The notes under the pieces: model-generated
The model's input: only the letters and a program-made list of their open reading frames with translations
What the model was told of the DNA's origin: nothing
The model's database searches: none
Made by a program: the position numbers and the translations under genes
Part shown: positions 34,335 to 42,697 of the stretch, one piece after another
Layout: each line of letters opens with the position of its first letter
Numbering within the stretch: position 1 is the stretch's first letter
Assembly (NCBI GenBank): GCA_038503075.1
Contig: JBCAML010000022.1
Span: forward strand, 682,001-746,000
Direction: 5' to 3'
DNA length: 64,000 nucleotides
DNA from: Gyromitra esculenta
Taxonomy: Eukaryota; Ascomycota; Pezizomycetes; Pezizales; Discinaceae

Positions 34335-35617
34335 GCCTCATTTGAGGCGTTCGCAGCTTCTAAGGCAAAAAACTGAGGTGGAAGAGGTGGTGGTGGTAGC
34401 GAGGAGGCCGGAGGTGTACGGTTAGCGGGTGGTGCGGTGAGAGCCCCCCTCATCGTCGGTTTCTTTGGGGCGGAAGGGCAGTTGGCATAGGAGTGGTCGG
34501 GAGCAGCACAGAACATACATTTTCCAGTGGAACGGCGCCACTGTTTCTCTTCTTCAGAGAGCTTTCTTCGTCCATTGACCATGGTATATCGTTGGTCTTG
34601 AGGCGGACGGGAGAGGTTGCTGGTGCGACCGAAAGATAGGTCCATGGGGGCTAGCCCTCCTGGAGTTAAGGAGGAAGCAGGAGTGAATGCGGCGGGGGCA
34701 CTAAATTGTCCCATATTGTCTCGAGCGGTTCCCCGTTTTTCTGCCTTGCGGGCTCGAATGCGGTTATCCAGTCGGGTGAGGGTAAGGATCATTTCGGGGA
34801 GGTTGCCGGGGGCGATTGGGGCAAATACCATAGCTTCCTTCAGCTCTTCCGACATTCCATGTTCGAGGGCGTCCATCTTCGAGTTTTCGTCGAAGTTGAG
34901 CTGTCCCATGATTCTTTGGAAGTCAGCGAGGTAGGCAGAGAAATCACGTTTTCCTTGACGAAGTTGGTGAAGTTCTCGTCGTGCGGTACCGGTTGGGTCT
35001 GGATCTCCAAAAGCGGTCTCCAGAGCTGCAATGAGTTGCTCCGCACTAGTCCAGGTAGTAAGGCCAGATGGGAGAACCGTGTGACGGACCTGTTCTAAGG
35101 CGGCTCCTTCTAACCGATTGATAGTGTAAAGGATCATGGTGGTCTCATTGGCGAAGCGATCTCGGTTAACCGTCAGCTTGGATCGTAGTTGGAGTATGAA
35201 CCCGGGGAGTTTTGCTCGGGATCCATCAAACTTCTCTGGATCCGGCATGCGTTCTGAGCGGTGGTTGTTCGATGGCGGGGGTGGGGTGGCTGTAAGGTTG
35301 GGTGGAGCTGGGGGTGCTTGGGTGGCGGATCGGGCTTCGTTCCGTTCTTGTCGTAGTCGGGCAATAAGGCTAGCAGCCTCCGTTACCCGTTGATCTTGTT
35401 CCGTAGCATGACGGAGAGCATTGTCGGTCTGAATCTGGGCGGTGTTGAGTTTCACCTCGTTCTCCCGTTCGCTTTCCTGGAGGACATCGATTTGGTCTTC
35501 CAGGGCTTGGTTTAGCTCCCTGAGTTCATTGTAGAGTTCTGCAGGGTCATCTCGATAGGCCTGAGCGAAAGCTTCTCTAGTGGGAAAGCGTTTCGTGGCC
35601 ACGGCGGCTCCTTCCAT
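34325..35617 (-). CDS. E2 gag polyprotein
   Basis: Structural protein of the retrotransposon particle, 430 aa, ATG at 35617. N-terminal coiled coil (about residues 20-95, with LRELNQALEDQIDVLQESEREN), a Pro-rich linker, a capsid region (about 130-260, DPEKFDGSRAKLPGFILQLRSKL), then a CX2CX4HX4C zinc knuckle (CMFCAAPDHSYANC, about 370) and a Pro-rich tail. Ends at TAG 34325-34327, immediately after the slippery heptamer. No internal stop. The leader between 5' LTR and ATG is about 55 nt. Confidence 0.92.
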   Translation of the reverse strand: MEGAAVATKRFPTREAFAQAYRDDPAELYNELRELNQALEDQIDVLQESERENEVKLNTAQIQTDNALRHATEQDQRVTEAASLIARLRQERNEARSATQAPPAPPNLTATPPPPSNNHRSERMPDPEKFDGSRAKLPGFILQLRSKLTVNRDRFANETTMILYTINRLEGAALEQVRHTVLPSGLTTWTSAEQLIAALETAFGDPDPTGTARRELHQLRQGKRDFSAYLADFQRIMGQLNFDENSKMDALEHGMSEELKEAMVFAPIAPGNLPEMILTLTRLDNRIRARKAEKRGTARDNMGQFSAPAAFTPASSLTPGGLAPMDLSFGRTSNLSRPPQDQRYTMVNGRRKLSEEEKQWRRSTGKCMFCAAPDHSYANCPSAPKKPTMRGALTAPPANRTPPASSLPPPPLPPQFFALEAANASNEALN

Positions 35618-35660
35618 GGTGAGGTTGGTGGAGGTTGAGGGGTAGAAGGTGTAGATATTG

Positions 35661-35672
35661 GAAGCAACGTAA
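35661..35672 (-). promoter_or_regulatory. E2 primer-binding region (possible self-priming site)
   Basis: The 12 bases just inside the 5' LTR read TTACGTTGCTTC on the minus strand. ACGTTGCTT is the exact reverse complement of AAGCAACGT, the motif located downstream of the TATA box and pyrimidine tract in the LTRs. The same sequence follows the LTRs at 37415 (E1), 38779 (E4) and 39949 (E3). Confidence 0.65.
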
Positions 35673-36090
35673 TCTCACGGTTGAGCCTCGAGTTAAGCCC
35701 TTCAGTATCCCTGAAGGTGAGCAGTGCTACTTAAGCGAGGTGACAACACGTTTGAAGAGTGCAGTGTTTCTACAAGTTCTACTAGAGGTATACTTCAAGG
35801 CGAAGTATCGACGATGGTTCACAGCGACAGCGAAGGTTCTGAGGTAGAACCAAGATTGTATTGTAATCGATACAGGAGAAGGTAAACGAACGTTCTTAAG
35901 GAAAGAAAAGAAGAAGAACGAAAACAACCAAGATCCTTCCTTAAATACCCCGCTTTTCAATAGCACTAACAACAACCCGGCAACAACCGAAACACAAAGA
36001 CATTATCCTAATAACCCGAAACCTAACCGAACAACAAAGAAATTATACAACCATCTGAACCACGAGTCATCCCTGAATCAATCCATGAAA
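35673..36090 (-). repeat. 5' LTR of E2, family A
   Basis: Matches the 3' LTR except that the sequence around AAGCAACGTTCTC is shortened by three bases in total (reading AAGAACGTTCG). TATA motif at about 35941-35947 on the plus strand (TTAAATA). All four stem-loops are otherwise unchanged. Confidence 0.93.
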
Positions 36091-37371
36091 GAGAGGTGGT
36101 GGCGGTAGAGAGGAGGCCGGAGGGGTGCGGCTGGTGGACGGTGCGGTGAGGGCTCCCCTCATCGTGGGTTTCTTTGGAGCGCAGGGGCAATTGGCGTAGG
36201 AGTGATCGGGAGCGGCGCAAAACATGCATTTGCCGGTAGAACGGCGCCATTGTTTTTCTTCTTCCGATAGCTTCCTTCTGCCATTGACCATTGTATATCT
36301 TTGGTCCTGGGGGGGTCGAGAGAGATTGCTAGTACGTCCGAAGGAGAGATCCATAGGAGCAAGGCCTCCTGGTACAAACGATGAGGCGGGAACAAAAGGG
36401 GTCATTGCATTGGTTGGGGCACTGAACTGTCCCATGTTTTCGCGAACATTCCCTCGTTTCTCTGCTTTACGGGCTCGGATACTATTGTCCATTCTGGTGA
36501 GGACTAGGATCATGTCGTTGAGAGTACCGGGCATAGCGGCGGCGAAGACCATGGCTTCTTTCAATTCTTCCAACATACCGTGTTCAAGGGCATCCATCTT
36601 CGAGTTTTCATCGAAGTTTAGTTGCCCCATGATGCGTTGAAAATCAGCTAGGTAGGCGGAAAAATCGCGTTTGCCTTGGCGAAGTTGGTGGAGTTCTCGT
36701 CATGCAGTACCGGTAGGGTCGGGGTTTCCAAAGGCAGTCTCCAGGGCGGCGATGAGGGCAGCGGCGTTGGTCCAGGTTGTAAGGCCAGAGGGAAGAACTG
36801 TGTGTCGAACTTGTTCCAGGGCTGCTCCTTCCAAGCGGTTGATTGTGTAGAGAATCATAGTATTCTCGTCAGCGAATCGGTCTCTGTTGACAGCAAGTTT
36901 TGAACAGAGTTGGAGGATGAAGCCGGGTAGTTTTGTCCTGGATCCGTCAAATTTTTCTGGGTCCGGCATGCGTTCGGAGCGATGGGTGGTGACTGATGGC
37001 GGCGGAGGAGTGGCAGTGAGATTTGGTGGAGCCGGGGGAAGGGAAAGGTTTGCACGGGCTTCATTCCGTTCACGACGTAATCGGTCAATGAGGGTTGAGG
37101 CGTCGCTGACCCGTTGGTCTTGTTGTTGGGCGTGGTGGTTGGCGTTGTTTCCTTGGATCTGGGCAGTGTTGAGCTTTATCTCTAGCTCTTGCGTTCCTTC
37201 TTGTAGGACGTCGATCTGATCCTCAAGGGCCTGGTTGAGTTCCCGGAGTCGATTATACAACTCGACGGGGTCATCTCTATAGGCCTGGGCAAATGCTTCC
37301 TTTGTGGGGAAGCGGGGTGTGGCGACGGCAGCTCCTTCAGAGGAGGAGGTGACGGGGGCGGGGGAGCTCAT
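36091..37371 (-). pseudogene. E1 gag, interrupted by E2 and a stop codon
   Basis: Gag with ATG at 37371 (MSSPAPVTSSSEGAAV), coiled coil, capsid and zinc knuckle (CMFCAAPDHSYANCP) as in E2. A TGA near 36700 replaces the Arg codon of RRELHQ found in E2, a CGA-to-TGA change. E2 is inserted after the knuckle; the remaining codons continue at 30218-30150. The slippery heptamer is altered (TTTCAAC), although the downstream stem is kept. Confidence 0.87.
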
Positions 37372-37414
37372 TGTTACTTCGGCGTAGGAGGTGTAGATGG
37401 GACAAGCAACGTAA

Positions 37415-37834
37415 TCTCACGGTTCGATCCCAGTCTAAGCCCTTCTGTATCCCAGAAGGTGAGCAGAGCTACTTAAATGGGAATCGTTGCGATAAGAGTG
37501 GTGAAGTCTTCTACAGGTCCTACGTGGGTCTAACTCCAGGCGAGTTAAGTGTGAGAATGTTTACAGCGACAGCGACCGCGAGGATTCTGAAGTAGAATCA
37601 AGATAGTATTAAAACAATACAGTAGAAGTAAAGTGAGAACATTGCTTAGGAGAAGAGAAGAAAAGAACTACAAAACAGCGAAACCATTCTCCTTATATAC
37701 CCCGCTTTTCCTATCCAAAACTCATAACCGAACATAACCGAAAAACAAAGACTTTGTTATCAAAAGAGAACCCATAACCCACAAACATTACTTCTAACCG
37801 AAACCTAACCCATTATCCTTCTTCATCCGTGAAA
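37415..37834 (-). repeat. 5' LTR of E1, family A (subfamily A2)
   Basis: TCTCACGG to CCGTGAAA. The hairpin stem is CCTTCTG/CAGAAGG on both strands, a compensated variant of CCTTCAG/CTGAAGG. H2 is GATTCT/AGAATC and H3 TAACTC/GAGTTA. Followed inward by TTACGTTGCTTG and the E1 gag leader. Confidence 0.9.
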
Positions 37835-38778
37835 CATGATCCTTTGGAAATCGGCCAAGTAGGCTGAGAAATCTCACTTTCCTTGGCGGAGTTGGTGCAA
37901 TTCTCGTCGCGCAGTGCCAATAGGGTCCGGGTCTCCAAATGCTGTTTCCAGAGCAGCAATAAGTTGCTCTGTACTGGTCCAGCTGCTGAGGCCAGAGGGG
38001 AAGACAGTATGATGAACTTGTTCCAGTGCAGCTCCTTCAAGACAGTTGATCGTGTATAAGATCATGGTAGTCTTGTCAGCAAATCGATCACGGTTGACAG
38101 TAAGTTTAGAGCAGAGTTGGAGGATGAAGCTGGGGAGTTTAGCTCTGGAGCTGTCGAATTTTTCTGGATCTGGCATGTATTCAGAGCAATGGGTGGTGGT
38201 CAATGGGGCTGGTGGAGGCGAGGGGGCAAGATTAGGTGGAGCGGGGGGTGTTCGGGTGGCATTGCGGACTTCGTTTCACTCTTGACGGAGTCTGGAGATG
38301 AGGGTCGAGGCTTCGTTGACTTGTTGATCCTGTGTGGTAGCGTGGCAGAGAGCGTTTTCCACCTGTATTTGCACTGTGCTGAGTTTGACTTCAGCATCCT
38401 TCTCGATCTCCTGGAGAGCATCTATTTAGTCTTCTAGCGCTTGGTTGAGTTCCCGGAGCTGGTTGTAAAGCTCAACCGGATCTTCTCTCATAGCCAGGGC
38501 GAAGGCATCCCTTGTGGGAAATCTTTGAGCAGCGACTGCAGCTCCTTCAGTAGAAGGACCTGTGGGGGCAAGTGAGCTCATGATCTTGGTTTATCACATG
38601 GAATAGAGTTGGTGTGTAAGTATTGATGGTCGAGCCACTCGGGAATGGCTTCCATGATGGTCTGGGGTCTTCGCGGCGTCAAGCAGGGGAAAATTTGCAA
38701 AATGGATTGATGAATCCAAGCAATGAGTTCCATGAAAGGTGCATCAAAGTAGAAGGTGTAGAAGAGGAAGCAACGTAA
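37835..38778 (-). pseudogene. E4: gag fragment and leader of an older chromovirus
   Basis: Minus-strand gag from ATG at 38582 (MSSLAPTGPSTEGAAV), through the coiled coil and capsid start (DPEKFDSSRAKLPSFILQL), cut at 37835 by E1. Stops replace Gln and other codons (for example ALED-stop near 38430, RLRQE-stop near 38280). The leader 38583-38778 is longer than in E2. Its 5' LTR follows at 38779. Removing E1 does not restore pol, so the rest of E4 is lost or elsewhere. Confidence 0.82.
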
Positions 38779-39190
38779 TCTCACGGTTGAGTCCCTCGTT
38801 AAGCCCTTCAGTATCCCTGAAGGTGAGCAGTGCTACTTAAACGAGGTAACAACACATTCAAAGAGTGCGGCGTTTCTACAAGTTCTAGGAGGGGTCTATC
38901 TCAAGGCAAGATAAGTGCAGCGAAGTAAACAGCGACAACAAGGGTTCTGAGGCAGAACTGAGATAGTATTTCAACAATTACAGAAGAAGGCAAACAAGAA
39001 TGTTGCTTAAGGAAAGAAAAAGAAGAAGAACAAGAACTACCGAAATCCATTGCTTAAATATCCCGCTTTCCCGTATCACAACCAACATACGACAACAACC
39101 GAAACACAAAGACATTGTGCTAAATAACCGAAATTCGCCCGCAACCATCAGACACGATCCTAATCCATTTCCTTGCTTCAATCCGTGAAA
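38779..39190 (-). repeat. 5' LTR of E4, family A
   Basis: TCTCACGG to CCGTGAAA, followed inward by TTACGTTGCTTCC. H2 is GGTTCT/AGAACT with a G-U; hairpin CCTTCAG/CTGAAGG; outer stem CTCGTTTAAG/CTTAACGAG. The outer flank joins a plus-strand pol fragment. Confidence 0.88.
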
Positions 39191-39819
39191 CCATTCCTCC
39201 CCCAGCAAAGCTCAACACTTCTTTCATCAGCGCTGCGAGCTTCCGCATGCTCGCCAGAAAAAATGGTATTCAGGTCTATTCTATGTCTCTCTATGAAATA
39301 AATAAGGTCCTCGATAGTAAGACTACTAAAGAGGAATTGTTTCATGGATTGACTTAGAAGATGAATCGTGGTTTGACTGGTGACTGTATCGTTATTTGGA
39401 TGGTTGTATAATTCCTTTGTTGTTCGGTTATGTTTAGGGTTGTTGGAATAATGTCTTTGTGTTTCGGTTGTTGTCGGGTTGTTGTCGGTGTTACCAAAAA
39501 GCGGGGTATTTAAGGGAGGATTTTGGTCGCTTCTGTTCCTGTTCTTTTCTTTCCTTAAGCAACGTTCTCGTTTACCTTCTTCTGTACTTGTCGGAATACT
39601 ATCTCGGTTCTATTTCAGAATCCTCGCTGTCGCTGTCCACTTCGCTGCACTTATCTCGCCTGGAGATAGACCCGCCGTAGAACCTGTAGAAACGCTGCAC
39701 TCTTTGAACGTGTTGATACCTCATTAAGTAGCACTGCTCACCTTCAGGGATACTGAAGGGCTTAACGAGGGACTCAACCGTGAGAAATTGAGACAATGAA
39801 TCCCAGCCGAATACCACGA
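39191..39819 (+). pseudogene. E5: short pol fragment split by an LTR
   Basis: 39191-39339 encodes AKLNTSFISAASFRMLARKN and SMSLYEINKVLDSKTTKEEL, the protease-RT linker also seen in E1 and E2, in plus orientation. It continues for about 30 bp after the LTR (39791-39819). No other part of this copy is present. Confidence 0.78.
39340..39785 (+). repeat. Solo LTR, family A, in E5
   Basis: TTTCATGG to CCGTGAGA, flanked by AATTG (39335-39339 and 39786-39790). GGGTATTTAAGG, AAGCAACGTTCTC, H2 GGTTCT/AGAATC with a G-U, outer stem CTCATTAAG/CTTAACGAG. Confidence 0.9.
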
Positions 39820-39948
39820 TTTCACAGATAGAAATGAATGATGGGTCTAGGATAGGGTATGGGTTGTAAAGGTTTCGGTTAGGGATACAATGTCTTTGTT
39901 CTTCGATTATCTTTCGGTTATGATTTAATATGATTAAAAGTGGGGTAT
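39820..39948 (+). repeat. Truncated LTR, family A (promoter end only)
   Basis: Begins TTTCACAG and runs to GGGGTATTT, where the next LTR starts. The R-U5 part is missing. It is cut exactly at its TATA region by the LTR of E3. Confidence 0.75.
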
Positions 39949-41200
39949 TTTCACGGATTAAGGATTGGGTATAGGGTTTGGTTTCGGTTCGATGGTTGTT
40001 ATGGGTTTTAGGTGTTATGATGAATCTTGTCTTTGTATTTCGGGTGTTATCGGTTATTGGGTTTTAATGGGGATAGCAGGGTATTTAAGCAATGGATTTT
40101 GTTCGTTCTTTGTCTTCTTCTTCTTTCCTTAAACAACATTCTCGTTACCTTCTGCTGTATTTGTTAGAATACTATCTCGATTCTACCTCAAAATCCTCGC
40201 TGTCGCTGTCTACCTCGTCGCCTCTATCTCGCCTTGAGATAGACCTCTAGTAGAACCTGTAGAAACACTGCACTCTTTGAACGTGTTGTTACCCCATTTA
40301 AGTAGCACTGCTCACCTTCAGGGACACTGAAGGGCTTAACGAGGGACTCAACCGTGAGATTACGTTGCTTCCACATCTACACCTTCTACTTAGCAAACAC
40401 CTCACCCACAGAACCTCATCATGTTTCATGGATGGATGTTTCGTTGGTTGGTTAGAAACAGGGGTTAGTGGTTGTTGTGTTATGTCGGTGTTCCTTTTGT
40501 TTCTTTGGGTTTCTGTCATCATGAGTCAGGTCTTTGTCATCAGGGGAGTTGAAATGTGGTATATAAGCGAAGGGAATTCCCCTCTTGTTGCGCTTTTTCT
40601 TCTTCTTTCCTTAAGCAACGTCTTCTATAGTCTACTCGTGTATTTCACAATACAATCCTCGGTTACACCTCGTAACCTATCGCTGTCGCTGCCCTCAAGT
40701 CATCATAACTTGACTTCCTCGTAGAGCCTGTAGAATCTCCGTACACACTCTCGCTGTTGGTTTCCTACTCAAGTAGCACTGCTCATCTCGAGGGATACTC
40801 GAGAGCTTGACAAGAAACCCGCTCCTTGAGATCATGAGCTCATCAGCTCCCGCTGCCCCTTCCACGGAAGGAATCGCCGTCGACTTCATCTTACACAAGA
40901 GGCCTTCGCCCAAGCCATCAGAAAAGACCTCTCGGAGCACTACAATCTACTCTGAGATCTTTACCAAGCATTAAAGGACCAAATTGATGTCCTCCAAGAG
41001 AGCGAACGAGAGAACGAGTTAAAACTCAACACCACTCAAATTCAGACTGAAAATGCCCTCTGTCATGCTACAGAACAAGATCAAAGGGTCACCAAGGCCG
41101 CTAGTCTAATCGCCCGGTTATGACAAGAGTGGAATGAAGCTCGAACTGCTATCCAAGCACCTCCCGCTCCACCCAATCTCACCGCTACCCCACCCCCACT
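39949..41200 (+). mobile_element. E3: 5' part of a chromovirus (LTR, leader, broken gag)
   Basis: 5' LTR 39949-40359 (family A), TTACGTTGCTTCC at 40360-40372, leader, a family B LTR at 40424-40831 (TCATG duplication), then gag from 40834 (MSSSAPAAPSTEGIAV, coiled-coil and Pro-rich parts, with frame breaks and a TGA). It ends at 41200, where another family B LTR begins. Pol is absent. Plus-strand orientation, opposite to E1, E2 and E4. Confidence 0.85.
40424..40831 (+). repeat. Solo LTR, family B, in the E3 leader
   Basis: Flanked by TCATG (40419-40423 and 40832-40836) just before the gag ATG. GGTATATAAGCGAAGG, AAGCAACGTC, H1 TGTATT/AATACA, H2 GGTTAC/GTAACC, H3 TCAAGT/ACTTGA, and the 3' stem CTCGAG/CTCGAG. 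Confidence 0.92.
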
Positions 41201-41647
41201 TTCATGGTTGTTTCGTTGGTCGGTTAGGTACATGGGTACATGGTTGTCAATTGTTGTTGTTGTTTCCTTACATTTCCTTTAGTTTCCCTTATGATGAGTC
41301 ATAGATTTGTCATGGAAAAGTCGGATTATGGGTATATAAGCGAAGGGCTTCCCCCTCTTATTATACTTTTCCCTCTTCTTTCTTTAAGCAATGTCTTCTA
41401 TTGTCACTCTACTTGTATCCTACAATACAAGCCTGGATTCCTACATAATCCTTCGTCGCCCCTGTGATACCTCTTTTTCTATCACGCCATTACATCAATG
41501 TAGTTTCGCTGTCAGAGTCATCATAACTCCCTTTTATCATAGAGCCTGTGGAATCATCGCCTAAACTCCTGTCGTTAGCTCTCATTCAAGTAGCACTGCT
41601 AACCTTTGGGGATACCAAAGGGCTTGATGGGATCTCGCTCCTTGAGA
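41201..41647 (+). repeat. LTR, family B
   Basis: TTTCATGG to CTTGAGA with GGGTATATAAGCGAAGG, AAGCAATGTC, H2 GGATT/AATCC, H3 GAGT/ACTC around CATCATA, and the 3' stem CCTTTGG/CCAAAGG. No target duplication. It closes the transposon block on the right. Confidence 0.88.
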
Positions 41648-42697
41648 CTAATGATTGTCAGATTCTGATTACAAAGTAGCACTAATTTATGTCTCATGCT
41701 TTGGCCTCTATATTATAGACATTAATGTTGCATTTTTTGCATTTTTGCAAGATTTTCATTTAAACACCATCAAAAACCTGAATTTTCAAAATCCTATTTT
41801 ATTCTAAATTTGGATTTAATTTATAATAGCTCTTTAACAAGACCTTGCAAATTATTCAAGTTTAATAAATGCCACTGGAGAGCATTTTTATTTAAATTAT
41901 ACTTCTGCTTAAACTTATTGATGGTCAAAAAGTAGGTACACCTTATTCAATTCTTGCATCATAGTTTTTTGAAAGGTAGATAATGTAGAGTAGATGGTTG
42001 CTTCCATACAAAATCACTCAATTTTATCCTAAAATTCGCAAAAATTCATTACTATAGAAATTCACAGCTCAACAAGAAAAGCCTGAGAAAAAAGGCCCTT
42101 CTATAGGTTTTATGACATTATGTTCTTCTTGAAGTTCCTCTATTTTTTCTTGCTCTTAAACTATAATTGGGTTCTATATTTTAGCCTCTTTTTTTTGGTG
42201 GAGCATGCTCAAGAAAACCACCTTTGTTGGCATTTTTTTTAACATTTTACTTAAAAGGATATTAAGAGGCTACATTATCAGACCTCTTAAATCTATTCAT
42301 TTTGTTTAATATTTTACTTTCTATAAAGTACTAAAAGCATTCGTTGTGAGTCTATAGGAAATCTAGAAGGCCAGTTTGAATTGGGTTTGAATTAGTACCT
42401 GAAATCGGTTGTTACAACTTAGGGGATAGGGAAATAATTATTTGCTAAATAGTCTAGGTGTCACGGAGGTTGTAATTGGGCTTTAGAACCGAGAACTCAA
42501 GATTTAACCGAAAATATCTAGAGCGTTTATGTAGAGGAGAGGCTTGAAATGAAGTTCAGGTCTGTACCTTACAGCTGTAGATCGATCAAGGATACCCAAA
42601 CAAGTGGATCAATTTCTCTAGCCCTTAGACATCTCTATTACCCTACAACTAAAGTACAAAGCGGTATCTAAAATTCTCCAGCAGGCTTGAAAATTAT
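41648..42697. other. AT-rich intergenic spacer
   Basis: No ORF, repeat or RNA gene could be supported. AT-rich with many A/T homopolymers; contains the presumed 3' UTR of the Brc1-like gene at its right end. Confidence 0.6.

Larger units (their letters stand above)
30224..36090 (-). mobile_element. E2: near-complete Ty3/gypsy chromovirus (5.87 kb)
   Basis: Full-length element on minus with a GAGAG duplication (30219-30223 and 36091-36095), inserted in the gag of E1; the intact gag reading across the site is visible in E1. The 5' LTR 35673-36090 (418 bp) and 3' LTR 30224-30644 (421 bp) are near-identical over their length, apart from small gaps at the AAGCAACG site. Order: LTR, primer-binding region, gag, frameshift site, pol, purine tract GAAGGGGGGAG, LTR. 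Two lesions in pol (a stop and a frameshift) make it defective as sequenced. Confidence 0.93.
25806..37834 (-). mobile_element. E1: Ty3/gypsy chromovirus, 3'-truncated and multiply interrupted
   Basis: Reading on minus: 5' LTR 37834-37415, primer-binding region (TTACGTTGCTTG, 37414-37403), gag 37371-36091, E2 insertion 36090-30224, end of gag and start of pol 30218-30017, solo LTR 30016-29567, pol 29566-27144, nested LTR pair 27143-26271, and integrase 26265-25806, where the element stops inside integrase. Chromodomain and 3' LTR are missing. The pol stretch 29566-27144 is one long open frame (about 810 codons), so the element is not ancient. E1 itself lies in the gag of E4 at its 5' side. 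Confidence 0.87.

Noticed and set aside
11440..41647. CRISPR array or clustered regulatory repeat because of the recurring 20-mer GTAGCACTGCTCA plus hairpin
   Set aside because: The repeats are parts of 400-bp LTRs, at irregular spacing and in both orientations, in a fungal genome.
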